A stretch of DNA of 64,000 nucleotides from JAWLHJ01 sp039587535. Its GTDB lineage: Bacteria > Gemmatimonadota > Gemmatimonadetes > Longimicrobiales > Gaopeijiaceae. Position 1 is the first letter of the stretch. Every line of letters begins with the position of its first letter. The translations under genes and the position numbers were made by a program. A model generated the notes under the pieces. It ran no database searches, was not told the origin of the DNA, and was given only the letters and a program-made list of their open reading frames with translations. Below, piece after piece: positions 8,248-18,741 of the stretch. The DNA lies in assembly GCA_039587535.1 (NCBI GenBank), contig JBDHIF010000007.1, positions 1-64,000 on the forward strand. Reading direction: 5' to 3'.

Positions 8248-9401
8248 GGGGTCCAGTCGGTGGTCACGCGGGGGCGCCCCGTGAGCGAGGAGACGACGAT
8301 GTCGGCGATCCGCTCGCCGGCTGAGCCGTCGCCGTAGGGCTGCTCCGCGTGGCTGGGGCGACCCTCTGGGTCGAGGAGGGCTCTGCTCCGCGCCAGGATC
8401 TTGCCCGTGTCGGTCCCCACCAGCTCGGCCATGCCCACGGCGACGGCTTCAGGCCGCTCGGTCCGGTCTCGTAGCACCAGGACGGGGACGCCGAACGTTG
8501 GAGCCTCTTCCTGGATGCCGCCGGAATCGGTGAGAACGAGGTCGGCCCGCTGAAGCGCCGCCACCAAGTCGAAGTAGTCCAGAGGTGGCGTCAGGGAGAT
8601 CCTGGGATGCCCGGAAAGGAGCTCTCTCGCGGGACCGGACACGTTCGGGTTCGGGTGCACGGGATAGATCACTCGGACCGCCGGATTCGAGTCTGCGAGG
8701 GCCCTGACGGCGTCGAAGATGCCGCGGATCGGCTCACCGAACGACTCACGGCGGTGGACTGTGAGTAGCACGACCCGGGCGTCGGGGTCTCGCGCCAACG
8801 CCGCCAGATCGCGGTCCTGGATCGGACGGCGCTGGGCAGCGGCCGCACGGAGAGCGTCGACCACGGTGTTGCCCGTGACGTGGACTCGCTCCCGCGGGAC
8901 GTCCTCGGCCAGAAGCGCGTCTCGCGCGCCGGGAGTGGGCGCGAAATACAGGTCGCTGATGACGTCGGTGAGGCGTCGGAACATCTCCTCGGGGAAAGGT
9001 AGGGTGCGGTCCCGACCGCTTCGGAGCCCCGCTTCGACATGGCCGACCCGGACGTGCTCGAAGAACCCCACCAGGGAGCTCGCGAAGACCGTCGCCGTGT
9101 CTCCCTGAACGAGGATCATGTCGGGCCCAAAGGAGCGCACGACGTCCCGCAGGCCGTCCAGCGTGCCGTGCACGACGTCGTACAGGCTCTGGTTCGGCTT
9201 CATGATACCCAGGTCCCAGGCGGGCTCCACGCCGAAGTCTTTGAGGGCCTGATCCACCAGGTCACCGTGTTGGCCCGTGAGCAGAACTCGGGTGTCGATG
9301 CCCTCCTGGGCGCGTAGCGCCTCCACGACCGGAGCCATCTTGATGGCCTCCGGTCGCGTTCCCACCACCACCAGCACCCTGGCGTCGGTCTCGGTCGCCA
9401 C
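8244..9401 (-). CDS. wecB: UDP-N-acetylglucosamine 2-epimerase (non-hydrolysing)
   Basis: A 385-residue enzyme interconverting UDP-GlcNAc and UDP-ManNAc for surface polysaccharides. Motifs include VVGTRPEAIKMAPVVEAL at the N-terminus, LTGQHGDLVDQ, VQGDTATVFASSL, VGHVEAGLRSG, TGNTVVDAL, TVHRRESFG and the donor-site TDSGGIQEEAP. The open frame runs on to 9620 but the added residues are non-homologous. GTG at 9401 is chosen, four bases after the GT2 stop and one or two residues before the beta strand that starts the fold. It indicates that a ManNAc-derived sugar is present in the glycan made by this cluster. Confidence 0.9.
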   Translation of the reverse strand: MATETDARVLVVVGTRPEAIKMAPVVEALRAQEGIDTRVLLTGQHGDLVDQALKDFGVEPAWDLGIMKPNQSLYDVVHGTLDGLRDVVRSFGPDMILVQGDTATVFASSLVGFFEHVRVGHVEAGLRSGRDRTLPFPEEMFRRLTDVISDLYFAPTPGARDALLAEDVPRERVHVTGNTVVDALRAAAAQRRPIQDRDLAALARDPDARVVLLTVHRRESFGEPIRGIFDAVRALADSNPAVRVIYPVHPNPNVSGPARELLSGHPRISLTPPLDYFDLVAALQRADLVLTDSGGIQEEAPTFGVPVLVLRDRTERPEAVAVGMAELVGTDTGKILARSRALLDPEGRPSHAEQPYGDGSAGERIADIVVSSLTGRPRVTTDWTP

Positions 9402-9405
9402 CCCG

Positions 9406-10383
9406 TTATCGCACCTGTTTGCGAAGGGCCTCGAGCTCGTCGCGTACCTGAGCGACCTGCTCCGACACGAGCCCGAAGCCGAACAGCACGAAGCCCACGG
9501 TCTCGAGCAGCATGACCAGGTAGAGGAGCGGGCGGTATCCCATGGGTGGCACGTACGGCTCGAAGCCGAGCATGGGATGCATGAACCGGAGATAGGTCGT
9601 GACCAGCGCCACGGCGACACCTAGCACTGCCAGGGTCAGGCCGCTTCCCCCGAACAGAAGAAGAGGCTTGCGGGAGAAGAGCAGCAGGAACCACACGGAC
9701 ACCATATCGAACATGCCGACGAGGATCCGGAAAGGACCGCGAAACTTCGAGGTGCCCGCTCTTCTCGGGTACAGCTCGATGTCGATCTCGGTCACAGAAG
9801 CGCCGCGGGCATGGGCGAGGACTACGAAGAATCGGTGCCAGTCGTGACGGAGCTGAATCCCGTCGAGCACGTCCCTGCGGAACGCCTTCATGGAGTTCAA
9901 GTCGGAGACCGGCACGTTGAAGATCCGGCGAGACAGCCGGTTGTAAACCGAAGACACCGTGCGCTTGTCGTAGTGCCCGATCTTTCGGCCGGTGACGATG
10001 TCCCAGCCTTCGCCGAGCTTCTCCAGAAAGCGTGGGATCTCGTCGGGGAGGTGCTGGAGGTCTGCATCGAACAGGACCAGATAGGTCTTTTCCGTCGCCG
10101 CAGCGGCCGTGAGGAGAGCTTCGGTCTTTCCGAGGTTCAGCCCGTGGCGGAGAACGCGGAAGTCCTCCCAGCCGGCACCCTCGCGTTCGGCGACCTCGGC
10201 AGTCCCGTCGGATGAGCCGTCGTCCACGAGGATGACCTCACCCTGTAGGTCGTGCCGCCGAAAGGCTTCGCGGAGCTCCCGCACCAGGTCAGGGAGCACC
10301 GGGGCTTCATCGAAGGCCGGTACCACGACGCAGAAATCCCGACGGACGGCGTTGCCAAGCACTGCGGAGCCAGCGTCAGACAC
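9406..10383 (-). CDS. GT2 glycosyltransferase with C-terminal membrane helices
   Basis: A 325-residue enzyme with an N-terminal GT-A domain: VVVPAFDEAPVLPDLV, ILVDDGSSDGTAEVA, NLGKTEALLTA, the DxD motif FDADLQHLPDEI, VTGRKIGHYDK and SDLNSMKAFRR. Two or three membrane helices follow, one near residue 215 and a pair from about 245 to 310. The layout is that of GtrB/DPMS-like polyprenyl-phosphate glycosyltransferases. It starts with GTG at 10383 and overlaps the rpoN stop by 8 nt, tying the surface-glycan cluster to the Lpt/KDO run. Sugar specificity is unknown. Confidence 0.85.
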   Translation of the reverse strand: MSDAGSAVLGNAVRRDFCVVVPAFDEAPVLPDLVRELREAFRRHDLQGEVILVDDGSSDGTAEVAEREGAGWEDFRVLRHGLNLGKTEALLTAAAATEKTYLVLFDADLQHLPDEIPRFLEKLGEGWDIVTGRKIGHYDKRTVSSVYNRLSRRIFNVPVSDLNSMKAFRRDVLDGIQLRHDWHRFFVVLAHARGASVTEIDIELYPRRAGTSKFRGPFRILVGMFDMVSVWFLLLFSRKPLLLFGGSGLTLAVLGVAVALVTTYLRFMHPMLGFEPYVPPMGYRPLLYLVMLLETVGFVLFGFGLVSEQVAQVRDELEALRKQVR

Positions 10384-11881
10384 GCTTGCGCATGCGTGCC
10401 GGGAGAATCCCCATCTGATCCCTATACTTCGCCACCGTGCGGCGCGCGATCTTCACGCCCTCGTTCTTGAGGAGCTTGACGATCGCCTGGTCGGTGAGGG
10501 GCTTCTTCGGGTCCTCGTCCGAGACCATGCCTTTGATCATGTCCTTCACCCCGCGCGCGGAGATGTCCTCTCCGCTCATCGTCGACAGACCGCTCGAGAA
10601 GAAGTACTTGAGCGAGAAAACGCCCCGCGGGGTCTGCGCGTACTTCTTGTTCGTCACCCGGGAGACCGTGGATTCGTGCATCTCGATATGGTCCGCGACC
10701 TCGCGCAGCGTGAGCGGCCGCAGATATTGAACCCCGCGCTCGAAGAATTCGCGCTGTCGGTCCACGATGAAGTTCATGACCTTGAGCATGGTCTGGCGCC
10801 GTTGCTCGATCGCCTGGATCATCCAGTTCGCCGAGTTCAGCTTCGCGGCGATGAACTCCTTGTTCTCACCGGTGAATTTGCGCTTGTCCTTGGCCACCTC
10901 GCGGTACGATTGCGAGATCCTGAGCCGCGGCAGACTCGTGTCGTTGGCGAAGACCATGTACTCACCGTCGATCTTCTCGACGATGAGGTCGGGAATGATG
11001 TACTCGTCCGGGTCCGGGGAATACTTCAGCCCGGGTTTGGGATCCAGCATGCTGATGCGGTCCGCCGCGTCCTGCGCTTCTTTGGGCGTGATGCCCAACT
11101 CCTTGGCGATGTCGCTCCATCGGTGGTGCGTGAGTGATTCGAAGTGCTCGGCGACGATGGTGCGGGCGAGGTCGTCCGCACCGTCTGCCTCGTCCAGCTG
11201 GAGGAGGATGCACTCGCGGATATCTCGGGCCCCGACGCCGGGTGGATCCAGGGCCTGCACCACTGTGAGCATCCGTTCAGCGTCCTCGATCTCATACGGA
11301 CGAAAGAGGTAGTCGATCGCTTCGAGCTCTTCCTCACGCTCTTTGTCGTCCTCGATCACCTCGATCTTTTCCAATGCGACGGGGCGAACGTCCTGCAACC
11401 ACGCGTTGGCTCCCTCCACTACGGCGTCCAGCTCACACGCGAGCATGCCGGTTTCGTCGATGTTGCCGACGATCTCCTCGCCGATGCGAAGGTCCCGTTC
11501 CTGCAAGGGCAGCATGCGGAGCTGCTCGTCCAGATAGTCCTGGAGATCGGGCTGCTCCACCGGCGTCGGCTCGATGTATTCCTTCTGCTCGTATTGCTGC
11601 TTGCGACCGCCGACGTCGAAGCCGTCCAGGAGGATCTCCTCCCAGTCCACCTCGTCCCCGAGTGGCTCGTCCTGGGTGTCTTCTTTGAGCTCCACCTCGT
11701 CTTGGACGTCGGCCTCCGACATCTCGAGGAACGGGTTCTCGGCAAGCTCCTCCTTGAGATGCTGCTGCAGGTCCAGCAAGGGCATGTAGAGCAACTCCAT
11801 CGCCTGATACAGGCGCGGGTTGATCCGCATTTCCTGCCGCATCTGTTGGCTCTGGAAGAGCTTTGGGCTGAACTGGCTCAT
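10376..11881 (-). CDS. rpoN: RNA polymerase sigma-54 factor
   Basis: A 501-residue sigma-54. Region I at the N-terminus has the Gln/Leu-rich INPRLYQAMELLYMPLLDLQ, then an acidic region II, the core-binding domain, the HTH segment TLREVADHIEMHESTVSRVT and the RpoN box ARRTVAKYRD near residues 479-488. Sigma-54 directs transcription from -24/-12 promoters with enhancer-binding ATPases; none is encoded in the window. It overlaps lptB as ATGA, the lptB-rpoN linkage seen in many proteobacteria, but the usual downstream hpf gene is replaced by a glycosyltransferase. Confidence 0.95.
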   Translation of the reverse strand: MSQFSPKLFQSQQMRQEMRINPRLYQAMELLYMPLLDLQQHLKEELAENPFLEMSEADVQDEVELKEDTQDEPLGDEVDWEEILLDGFDVGGRKQQYEQKEYIEPTPVEQPDLQDYLDEQLRMLPLQERDLRIGEEIVGNIDETGMLACELDAVVEGANAWLQDVRPVALEKIEVIEDDKEREEELEAIDYLFRPYEIEDAERMLTVVQALDPPGVGARDIRECILLQLDEADGADDLARTIVAEHFESLTHHRWSDIAKELGITPKEAQDAADRISMLDPKPGLKYSPDPDEYIIPDLIVEKIDGEYMVFANDTSLPRLRISQSYREVAKDKRKFTGENKEFIAAKLNSANWMIQAIEQRRQTMLKVMNFIVDRQREFFERGVQYLRPLTLREVADHIEMHESTVSRVTNKKYAQTPRGVFSLKYFFSSGLSTMSGEDISARGVKDMIKGMVSDEDPKKPLTDQAIVKLLKNEGVKIARRTVAKYRDQMGILPARMRKRV

Positions 11882-12735
11882 GATTCGAGCCCCAGGTCGT
11901 GATCGAGAATCTCGGAGGGGCGCTCGTAGCGGCCCCTCATCCGTGCCGTCAGGGTCGGACCGAGGTAGATCTCTGCTACCTCGTCGTTCCAGACGAGTTG
12001 TGAAACCGTGCCGCTCACGCGAATCCGCCCCTCATACATGATGTAGGCTCGGTCGACGATATCCAGAGTCTGTTCCACATTGTGATCCGAGATGATGACG
12101 CCGATTCCTCGAGTCTTGAGCTCACGGACGATCTCCTGGATGTCATTGACCGCGATGGGGTCGATACCCGCGAAAGGCTCGTCGAGGAGCATGAACTTAG
12201 GTCGTTGCACCAGGGCCCGGGTGATCTCCAGTCGACGGCGCTCCCCACCCGAAAGGGAGTAGGCTTTGCTGTTGCGGAGTGCGGTCAGGCCCAGCTCGCC
12301 CAGCAGACCTTCCAGGCGGGCCTTTTCCTCGCTTCTGGATAGCCCCAGCGTCTGCAGGATGGCCAGGACGTTCTCCTCGACCGTGAGCTTTCGGAAGATC
12401 GAGGGTTCCTGAGCCAGATATCCGATACCCTTCCGGGCGCGCCGGTACATGGGCACGCGTGTGAGGTCGTCGCCGTCCAGGGCGACCGTGCCGGCGTCGG
12501 GCGGAATCAGTCCCACCATCATGTAGAAGGTCGTGGTCTTCCCCGCCCCGTTGGGCCCGAGCAGACCCACGATCTCCGACTGGGTGACTCGGATCTCCAC
12601 ATCGTCGACCACCTTCCTGCGGTTGTAGACCTTGGTCAGCCCGCGACCCTCTAGGACGCTGTCGCCCGGGACGGTGGAACGGTGAAGCACCGCGTGACTG
12701 GTCTCGGGCATCGCCGGAGCCCCGTTGTCGCTCAT
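11878..12735 (-). CDS. lptB: LPS export ABC transporter ATPase LptB
   Basis: A 285-residue ABC ATPase with Walker A GLLGPNGAGKTT, Q-loop YLAQEPSIFRKLTVEEN, signature LSGGERRRLE, Walker B KFMLLDEPFAGIDP and the switch His in ISDHNV. The FAGIDP and LTVEENVLAILQ segments are typical of LptB, which powers LPS extraction from the inner membrane with LptFG. lptFG are not in the window. It has about 30 extra N-terminal residues and 25 extra C-terminal residues compared with the compact E. coli protein. ATGA overlaps link it to ostA upstream and rpoN downstream. Confidence 0.93.
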   Translation of the reverse strand: MSDNGAPAMPETSHAVLHRSTVPGDSVLEGRGLTKVYNRRKVVDDVEIRVTQSEIVGLLGPNGAGKTTTFYMMVGLIPPDAGTVALDGDDLTRVPMYRRARKGIGYLAQEPSIFRKLTVEENVLAILQTLGLSRSEEKARLEGLLGELGLTALRNSKAYSLSGGERRRLEITRALVQRPKFMLLDEPFAGIDPIAVNDIQEIVRELKTRGIGVIISDHNVEQTLDIVDRAYIMYEGRIRVSGTVSQLVWNDEVAEIYLGPTLTARMRGRYERPSEILDHDLGLES

Positions 12736-14201
12736 CGGTTCGTCCCCCCTCTGGGCAGAGGTTCGAGGTGTATGCCGGTCGTCTGCCCTTCGACCTCCAG
12801 GCGATCCACCTGGCCCTCCTGCATCACGATGGTGATGCGGTCACCCACGACGTAGTGGACCGCGGGTGGGTCTTCGCCGGCCACTGCCGCCGGGTCCGAC
12901 GGGGAGAGCCGATAGAGGCTGCGCGCGTCGACGATGGCAACGATCCTGTCGACCTGGGATTCCCGGTCAGGCTGCGGCACCCCCGGGATTGTGTCCGCCG
13001 TTGCCGCGGGGTCGACATCGGTCACGAACGTCACGACGATCGTGTCTCCCTCGAGCCAATCGGTCTTCGCGATGTCGGGGAGGGAGGCCACAGTGAGGGA
13101 ATCACGATCGGTGGAGACGCTGCGTGCCCGTCCTGCCGCGAACACTCGTTCCAGCCGCTCGTCCGGAGCTAGGATGTCGAGGGAGTCGGCGGTGATCTCG
13201 AAGGTCTCGGCCACCGCCCGAGGCCTCGCCTCAGGGGTCGGTGGGGATGCACCAGCGGCCGAACTGGCAGCAGCCGGGTCGGAGGCGAAGGCCGAGTCCC
13301 CTTCCGTGGGAAGGGCGACGAGTCGCTCCATACGGTCTTCTCTCAGGAAAAGCAGGATGCGCTCCGCGGTGAGCCGGAGATCCTCCCCCGAAAGCGATCC
13401 ATCCTCGATCGCCCTGACCTCTCTGCGTCCGGGATTCGGGGTCGTGAGCTCTATCCGACGACCCGTCAGGTCGTACTTTGGGGCATCGACTCGGGCGCTT
13501 CCCAGGAGCTCGAGACGATCGGTGATCTCGTCGTACTCCAGCGTATCGGCGTAGGCCAGCACCGAATCGAAGGCCACCTCTACCGACCCGGTGGACGAGA
13601 GGCGATCCCCTCCCGAGGACACGATCCTGTCGCCCACGACCACATAGACCCTGTCCTCGTCGGAGGTGCTGCTACTGTCGGCTGCGCCGGATACGGTGGC
13701 TCGCGGGCGGGGATCCCCCGGGCGCCGCGTGACCGTCATGGATTCCTGGGGCCTGAATTCCGTGCGTCTCAGGTATACGAGGGCCCCGTTCTCGATAGTG
13801 GATCCCTGATCACGATCGTCCACCCTGAGGCCGCCCTCCGCCTGGAGGCGGCCCACCTGCGAGAAGTAGCGGGCCTCGTCCGACACGAGGGTGCGAGTGG
13901 GGTCTTCGTAGCGCACCGATCCGATGAGGTGGGTGAGGTTCGACGCGGTGAACGCTTCGGCCGAGTCGGCCCAGATCTGAATACCACCCTCGCATACGAG
14001 ATGCGGTCGCGTGACGTAGAAGATTGCCTCTCCCCCGGTCATGGTCACCTGCCGAAGGACGTCATTCCCGTCTTCCCCGAAGATGCATCCGTCCTGTGCA
14101 GCCAAGGTACCGGGCCCGAGGGCCACACCCGCGACCGTCATCGCCATGGCAGCGACGAAGAGTCCTCTCGTCTCCTCAAGGCGCGGCACGAGCGCCTCCA
14201 C
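12732..14201 (-). CDS. lptA: OstA/LptA-like LPS transport protein, enlarged
   Basis: A 489-residue exported protein with an N-terminal signal peptide (hydrophobic segment about 14-35, ending GTLAAQDG) and repeated beta-strand OstA-type units. Examples are HLVCEGGIQIWADSAEAF, LIGSVRYEDPTRTLVSDEA, GRLQAEGGLRVDD, STGSVEVAF and RLELLGSARVDAPKYDLTG. OstA/LptA proteins form the periplasmic bridge carrying LPS to LptD. E. coli LptA has 185 residues, so this is over twice as long, with an Ala/Ser/Pro-rich linker around residues 320-345. Its position between lptC and lptB supports the role. It starts with GTG at 14201, overlapping lptC by 26 nt. Confidence 0.8.
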   Translation of the reverse strand: MEALVPRLEETRGLFVAAMAMTVAGVALGPGTLAAQDGCIFGEDGNDVLRQVTMTGGEAIFYVTRPHLVCEGGIQIWADSAEAFTASNLTHLIGSVRYEDPTRTLVSDEARYFSQVGRLQAEGGLRVDDRDQGSTIENGALVYLRRTEFRPQESMTVTRRPGDPRPRATVSGAADSSSTSDEDRVYVVVGDRIVSSGGDRLSSTGSVEVAFDSVLAYADTLEYDEITDRLELLGSARVDAPKYDLTGRRIELTTPNPGRREVRAIEDGSLSGEDLRLTAERILLFLREDRMERLVALPTEGDSAFASDPAAASSAAGASPPTPEARPRAVAETFEITADSLDILAPDERLERVFAAGRARSVSTDRDSLTVASLPDIAKTDWLEGDTIVVTFVTDVDPAATADTIPGVPQPDRESQVDRIVAIVDARSLYRLSPSDPAAVAGEDPPAVHYVVGDRITIVMQEGQVDRLEVEGQTTGIHLEPLPRGGTNR

Positions 14202-14730
14202 GGATGTTCTCGATACGGATGTTCTCGAAGGTCAGATCCGACTCGAACGCCGTGCCACGGGTGACCGTTCCGTCTGAAAGGGTCTGGGTGGTCGCGGAGT
14301 CGCTCCATATGCGCTCGTTGTAGGCGTCATAGTGGAGCTCCTCGGTGCGAATTTCCCGACCGTCCTGATTTAGAACGAGAAGCACGTCACCCCGGGCGAC
14401 CATGATGTCGCGGCTCTGGTCCCATGTCCCGGTCCGACCTATGACGGTGGCCCTGGCCCGGCCGGTCTCGTTGTGGAAGACGATACGCATGCCGCGCAGG
14501 TCCACGTGGGCAGAATCGACGAACATGAAGGCGGTGTCTGCCTCTATCTCTCCTTCCCGAACCCCGTCGACGGTGATGTAGCTCGTCATCCCGTAGATCA
14601 CGTTGTCCGCCCGCAGCTCCAGCAGCTCGGCGTCCGCCACCGGGGTCTCCGTGGTTGGTGAGCAGGCCGTCACGGTGGCAAGGATAGCGCCCGCGATAAG
14701 ACCCGTGATGTCACGATGTATGAACATCAT
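14176..14730 (-). CDS. lptC: LptC-like LPS export protein, predicted lipoprotein
   Basis: A 184-residue protein with an N-terminal hydrophobic segment ending in a lipobox, VTAC at about residues 20-23. A beta-jellyroll domain follows with RADNVIYGMTSYIT, the DVDLRG-like HVDLRGMRIVF and EELHYDAYNERIWSDSA. The family bridges the LptBFG transporter and the periplasmic OstA filament. Classical LptC has an uncleaved membrane helix, whereas here a lipid anchor is predicted. The ATG at 14730 is well supported by AGGAG upstream and overlaps the kdsD stop as ATGA. Confidence 0.82.
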   Translation of the reverse strand: MMFIHRDITGLIAGAILATVTACSPTTETPVADAELLELRADNVIYGMTSYITVDGVREGEIEADTAFMFVDSAHVDLRGMRIVFHNETGRARATVIGRTGTWDQSRDIMVARGDVLLVLNQDGREIRTEELHYDAYNERIWSDSATTQTLSDGTVTRGTAFESDLTFENIRIENIRGGARAAP

Positions 14731-15698
14731 ACGGCTCCTGACCTTAGAAGGTCGTGGAGGTGTACGATGCCCTGGAGCACGTTTCCTTCGTCGACTACGG
14801 GTAGCGCCATGATGCCGTGGGACTCCATGCGCCGAACGGCGACTGCACCCAGCTCGTCGGGGCTCACTGTCTTGGGTGCACGGGTCATCACGTCTTCGAC
14901 CGGCCGCGTCAGAAAATCCGGATCCCGCTCCATGAGGCGGGTGAGGTCGCCGGTGGTGACGATGCCCGCCACGGTGCCGTCCGCCTCCAGTATGGGCACG
15001 GTGCCGCGTAGCTCGGCCAGAGGTACGATGGTGTCCCTCATCGCAGCGCCGGCGGGGAGCCACGGATACTGTTCCGCGATCATCACGTCGCTCACACGGA
15101 CGGTGAGCTTCAGCCCGAGCGAGCCACCGGGATGGAGCGAGGCGAAGTCCGAAGCTTTGAAGCCCTTGAGCTGCAGGACGACCATGGCCAGCGCGTCTCC
15201 CATGGCGAGGGTCGCCGTGGTGGACGACGTGGGTGTCAGATCCATTGGGCAAGCTTCGGTGTCCACCGTGCAGTCCAGGACCAGGTCTGCGTTCCTCGCC
15301 AGATCGCTCTGTGGATCACCGGTAAGCGCGATCACCGGTGTGTTCATCCTGCCGAGGTAACCCAGGAGGCCGCCGATCTCGGAGCCGCGTCCCGACCGGG
15401 ACACGAGGATCGCTACGTCGCCGCTCCCCACGATGCCCAGGTCCCCGTGCAGCGCTTCCACCGCGTGCATGAACGTCGCCGGTGTGCCCGTCGAGGTCAG
15501 GGTTCCCGCCATCTTCCTGGCGATATGTCCGCTCTTCCCGATGCCGCTGAGAACCACACGCCCCGGGGCCTCGGCGATCATGCGGCAAGCCCTTGCGAAC
15601 GCTTCGTCGAGCCTCGGGGCGAGCGCTGCCACGGCGGCGGCTTCGGCCGCGAGGACCCGGCGGCCTTCATCGACGAGTGCGGCATCATGGGGCGTCAA
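14727..15698 (-). CDS. kdsD: D-arabinose-5-phosphate isomerase
   Basis: A 323-residue enzyme converting ribulose-5-phosphate to arabinose-5-phosphate, the first KDO-specific step. The SIS domain at about residues 35-175 has VVLSGIGKSGHIARKMAGTL, STGTPATFMHAVEALHGDLG and SRSGRGSEI; the PTSSTTATLAMGDALA segment is diagnostic of KdsD/KpsF. Two CBS domains follow at about 205-320. It starts with TTG, overlapping the kdsC stop as TTGA. All the KDO enzymes from this step to CMP-KDO lie side by side here. Confidence 0.93.
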   Translation of the reverse strand: MTPHDAALVDEGRRVLAAEAAAVAALAPRLDEAFARACRMIAEAPGRVVLSGIGKSGHIARKMAGTLTSTGTPATFMHAVEALHGDLGIVGSGDVAILVSRSGRGSEIGGLLGYLGRMNTPVIALTGDPQSDLARNADLVLDCTVDTEACPMDLTPTSSTTATLAMGDALAMVVLQLKGFKASDFASLHPGGSLGLKLTVRVSDVMIAEQYPWLPAGAAMRDTIVPLAELRGTVPILEADGTVAGIVTTGDLTRLMERDPDFLTRPVEDVMTRAPKTVSPDELGAVAVRRMESHGIMALPVVDEGNVLQGIVHLHDLLRSGAV

Positions 15699-16258
15699 GC
15701 TTTCACCCTCCGTTCCTCGACGTAGCGCTCGATGACGCCTTCGAGCTCTCCGCGCGCGCCCAAGAGCGCGTCGCAGAATTCCCGCACCGCACCGTGACCG
15801 CCGCTGCGGGTGGCCTGCCAGTCCGCGATGGATGCCACCGGTGGCGTGGCATTGGCCACTGCCGCTTTCAAGCCCACCCGCTCGAGCACAGACAGGTCAG
15901 GGATGTCGTCGGCGATCATCGCGACCTCGTCCCAGGTGACGCCGTGACGCGCCATGAGCTCCTGGACCACGCCGAGCTTGAACGCGTTCGGCTTCTGGTG
16001 GCACTCGACCCCGAGCTCCCGCGCGCGGATGCTGGTCGCCTCGGATACGCGACCGGAGACCCACACGACCTGGATTCCCGCCCACATGAGCATCTTCACC
16101 CCGATGCCGTCCTGGATGTCGAAGCGCTTGAGCTCGACGGGCCTACCCCCCTGCTCCGCTCCGATATAGACACCGGCGTCGGTCAGCACGCCGTCGACGT
16201 CGAAGATGACGAGCCGGACCCGTCCGGCCTGCTCGGGTGACATCTCCGCGGAGATCAT
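15695..16258 (-). CDS. kdsC: 3-deoxy-D-manno-octulosonate 8-phosphate phosphatase
   Basis: A 187-residue HAD-superfamily phosphatase releasing KDO from KDO-8-phosphate. The catalytic loop is FDVDGVLTDAG with Asp20 and Asp22. Next come the family-specific FDIQDGIGVKML, VSGRVSEATSIRARELG, the conserved Lys in HQKPNAFKLG and the metal site IADDIPDLSVLERVGL. Size and lack of a cap domain fit the tetrameric C0-type KdsC. It starts with ATG at 16258, overlapping the kdsA stop as ATGA. Confidence 0.93.
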   Translation of the reverse strand: MISAEMSPEQAGRVRLVIFDVDGVLTDAGVYIGAEQGGRPVELKRFDIQDGIGVKMLMWAGIQVVWVSGRVSEATSIRARELGVECHQKPNAFKLGVVQELMARHGVTWDEVAMIADDIPDLSVLERVGLKAAVANATPPVASIADWQATRSGGHGAVREFCDALLGARGELEGVIERYVEERRVKA

Positions 16259-17071
16259 GATCGTTCCGCGTCAACGGCGTCCAACGCGGCCCGGATGGCC
16301 ACGACGGTGGCCAGCAGCGCCGGCATCCGGTCCATCGGGATCATATTGCTGCTGTCAGATGGAGCGCGGGCCGGCTCGGGATGCGTCTCGAGGAAGAGGC
16401 CACCACATCCCGCGGCCACGGCCCCACGCACGAGCGGCGGGATATGCGCCGGATCGCCCCCACTGGAGCCGTCCGCCATGCCCGGCCGTTGCACCGAATG
16501 GGTCCCGTCGAAGATGGGCGTTGCGCCCGTGGCCAAGGCCAGGCGGGCGAAAGAGCGCATGTCCACGACGAGATTCCCATACCCGAAGAACGTGCCACGC
16601 TCCGTTACTGCGACGGCGGGAGCCCCGGAGGCCCGGAGCTTCTCCACGGCACCGGCCATCTCCTCGGGAGCCATCCACTGCCCCTTCTTGACGTTCACCG
16701 GAATGCCCGTGCCCCCCGCTGCCGTCAGGAGGTCGGTCTGCCGACACAGGAAAGCCGGGATCTGCAGGACGTCGACCACCTCGGCCGCGATCTCCGCCTG
16801 GGCGGGCTCATGGATGTCGGTGAGGACGGGTAACCCCGTTTCGCTTTTTACGGTGGCCAGGCGCTCCAGTCCGTCTCGCAAGCCGGGACCGCGGCGTGCG
16901 TCGAGCTTCGACCGGTTGGCCTTGTCGAACGAGGCCTTGAAGATGACCGGCAACGAGAATGCTCGCCCCCACTCCTTCAGCGCGTGGGCCACCCGGAGGT
17001 TCAGCGGGTCATCCTCGAGGGTACAGGGCCCCGCGATGAGGGTGAATCGCGCGAACGGATTCGGTCCGGCT

Positions 17072-17079
<8 letters not shown>
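16255..17079 (-). CDS. kdsA: 3-deoxy-8-phosphooctulonate synthase
   Basis: A 274-residue TIM-barrel enzyme condensing phosphoenolpyruvate with arabinose-5-phosphate. Motifs are TLIAGPCTLE, FKASFDKANRSKLDARRGPG, PVLTDIHEPAQAE, VDVLQIPAFLCRQTDLL, VNVKKGQWMAPEEM, TERGTFFGYGNLVVDMRS, FDGTHSVQRPG and LFLETHPEPARAPSD. An Asn is present in VNVKKGQ, while the Cys of metal-dependent forms may be C22 in AGPC-TLE, so the metal class is unclear. GTG at 17079, with GGAG upstream, is preferred over 17103. It overlaps the pyrG stop. Confidence 0.92.
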
Positions 17080-18733
<1,654 letters not shown>

Positions 18734-18741
18734 GGCTCCCG

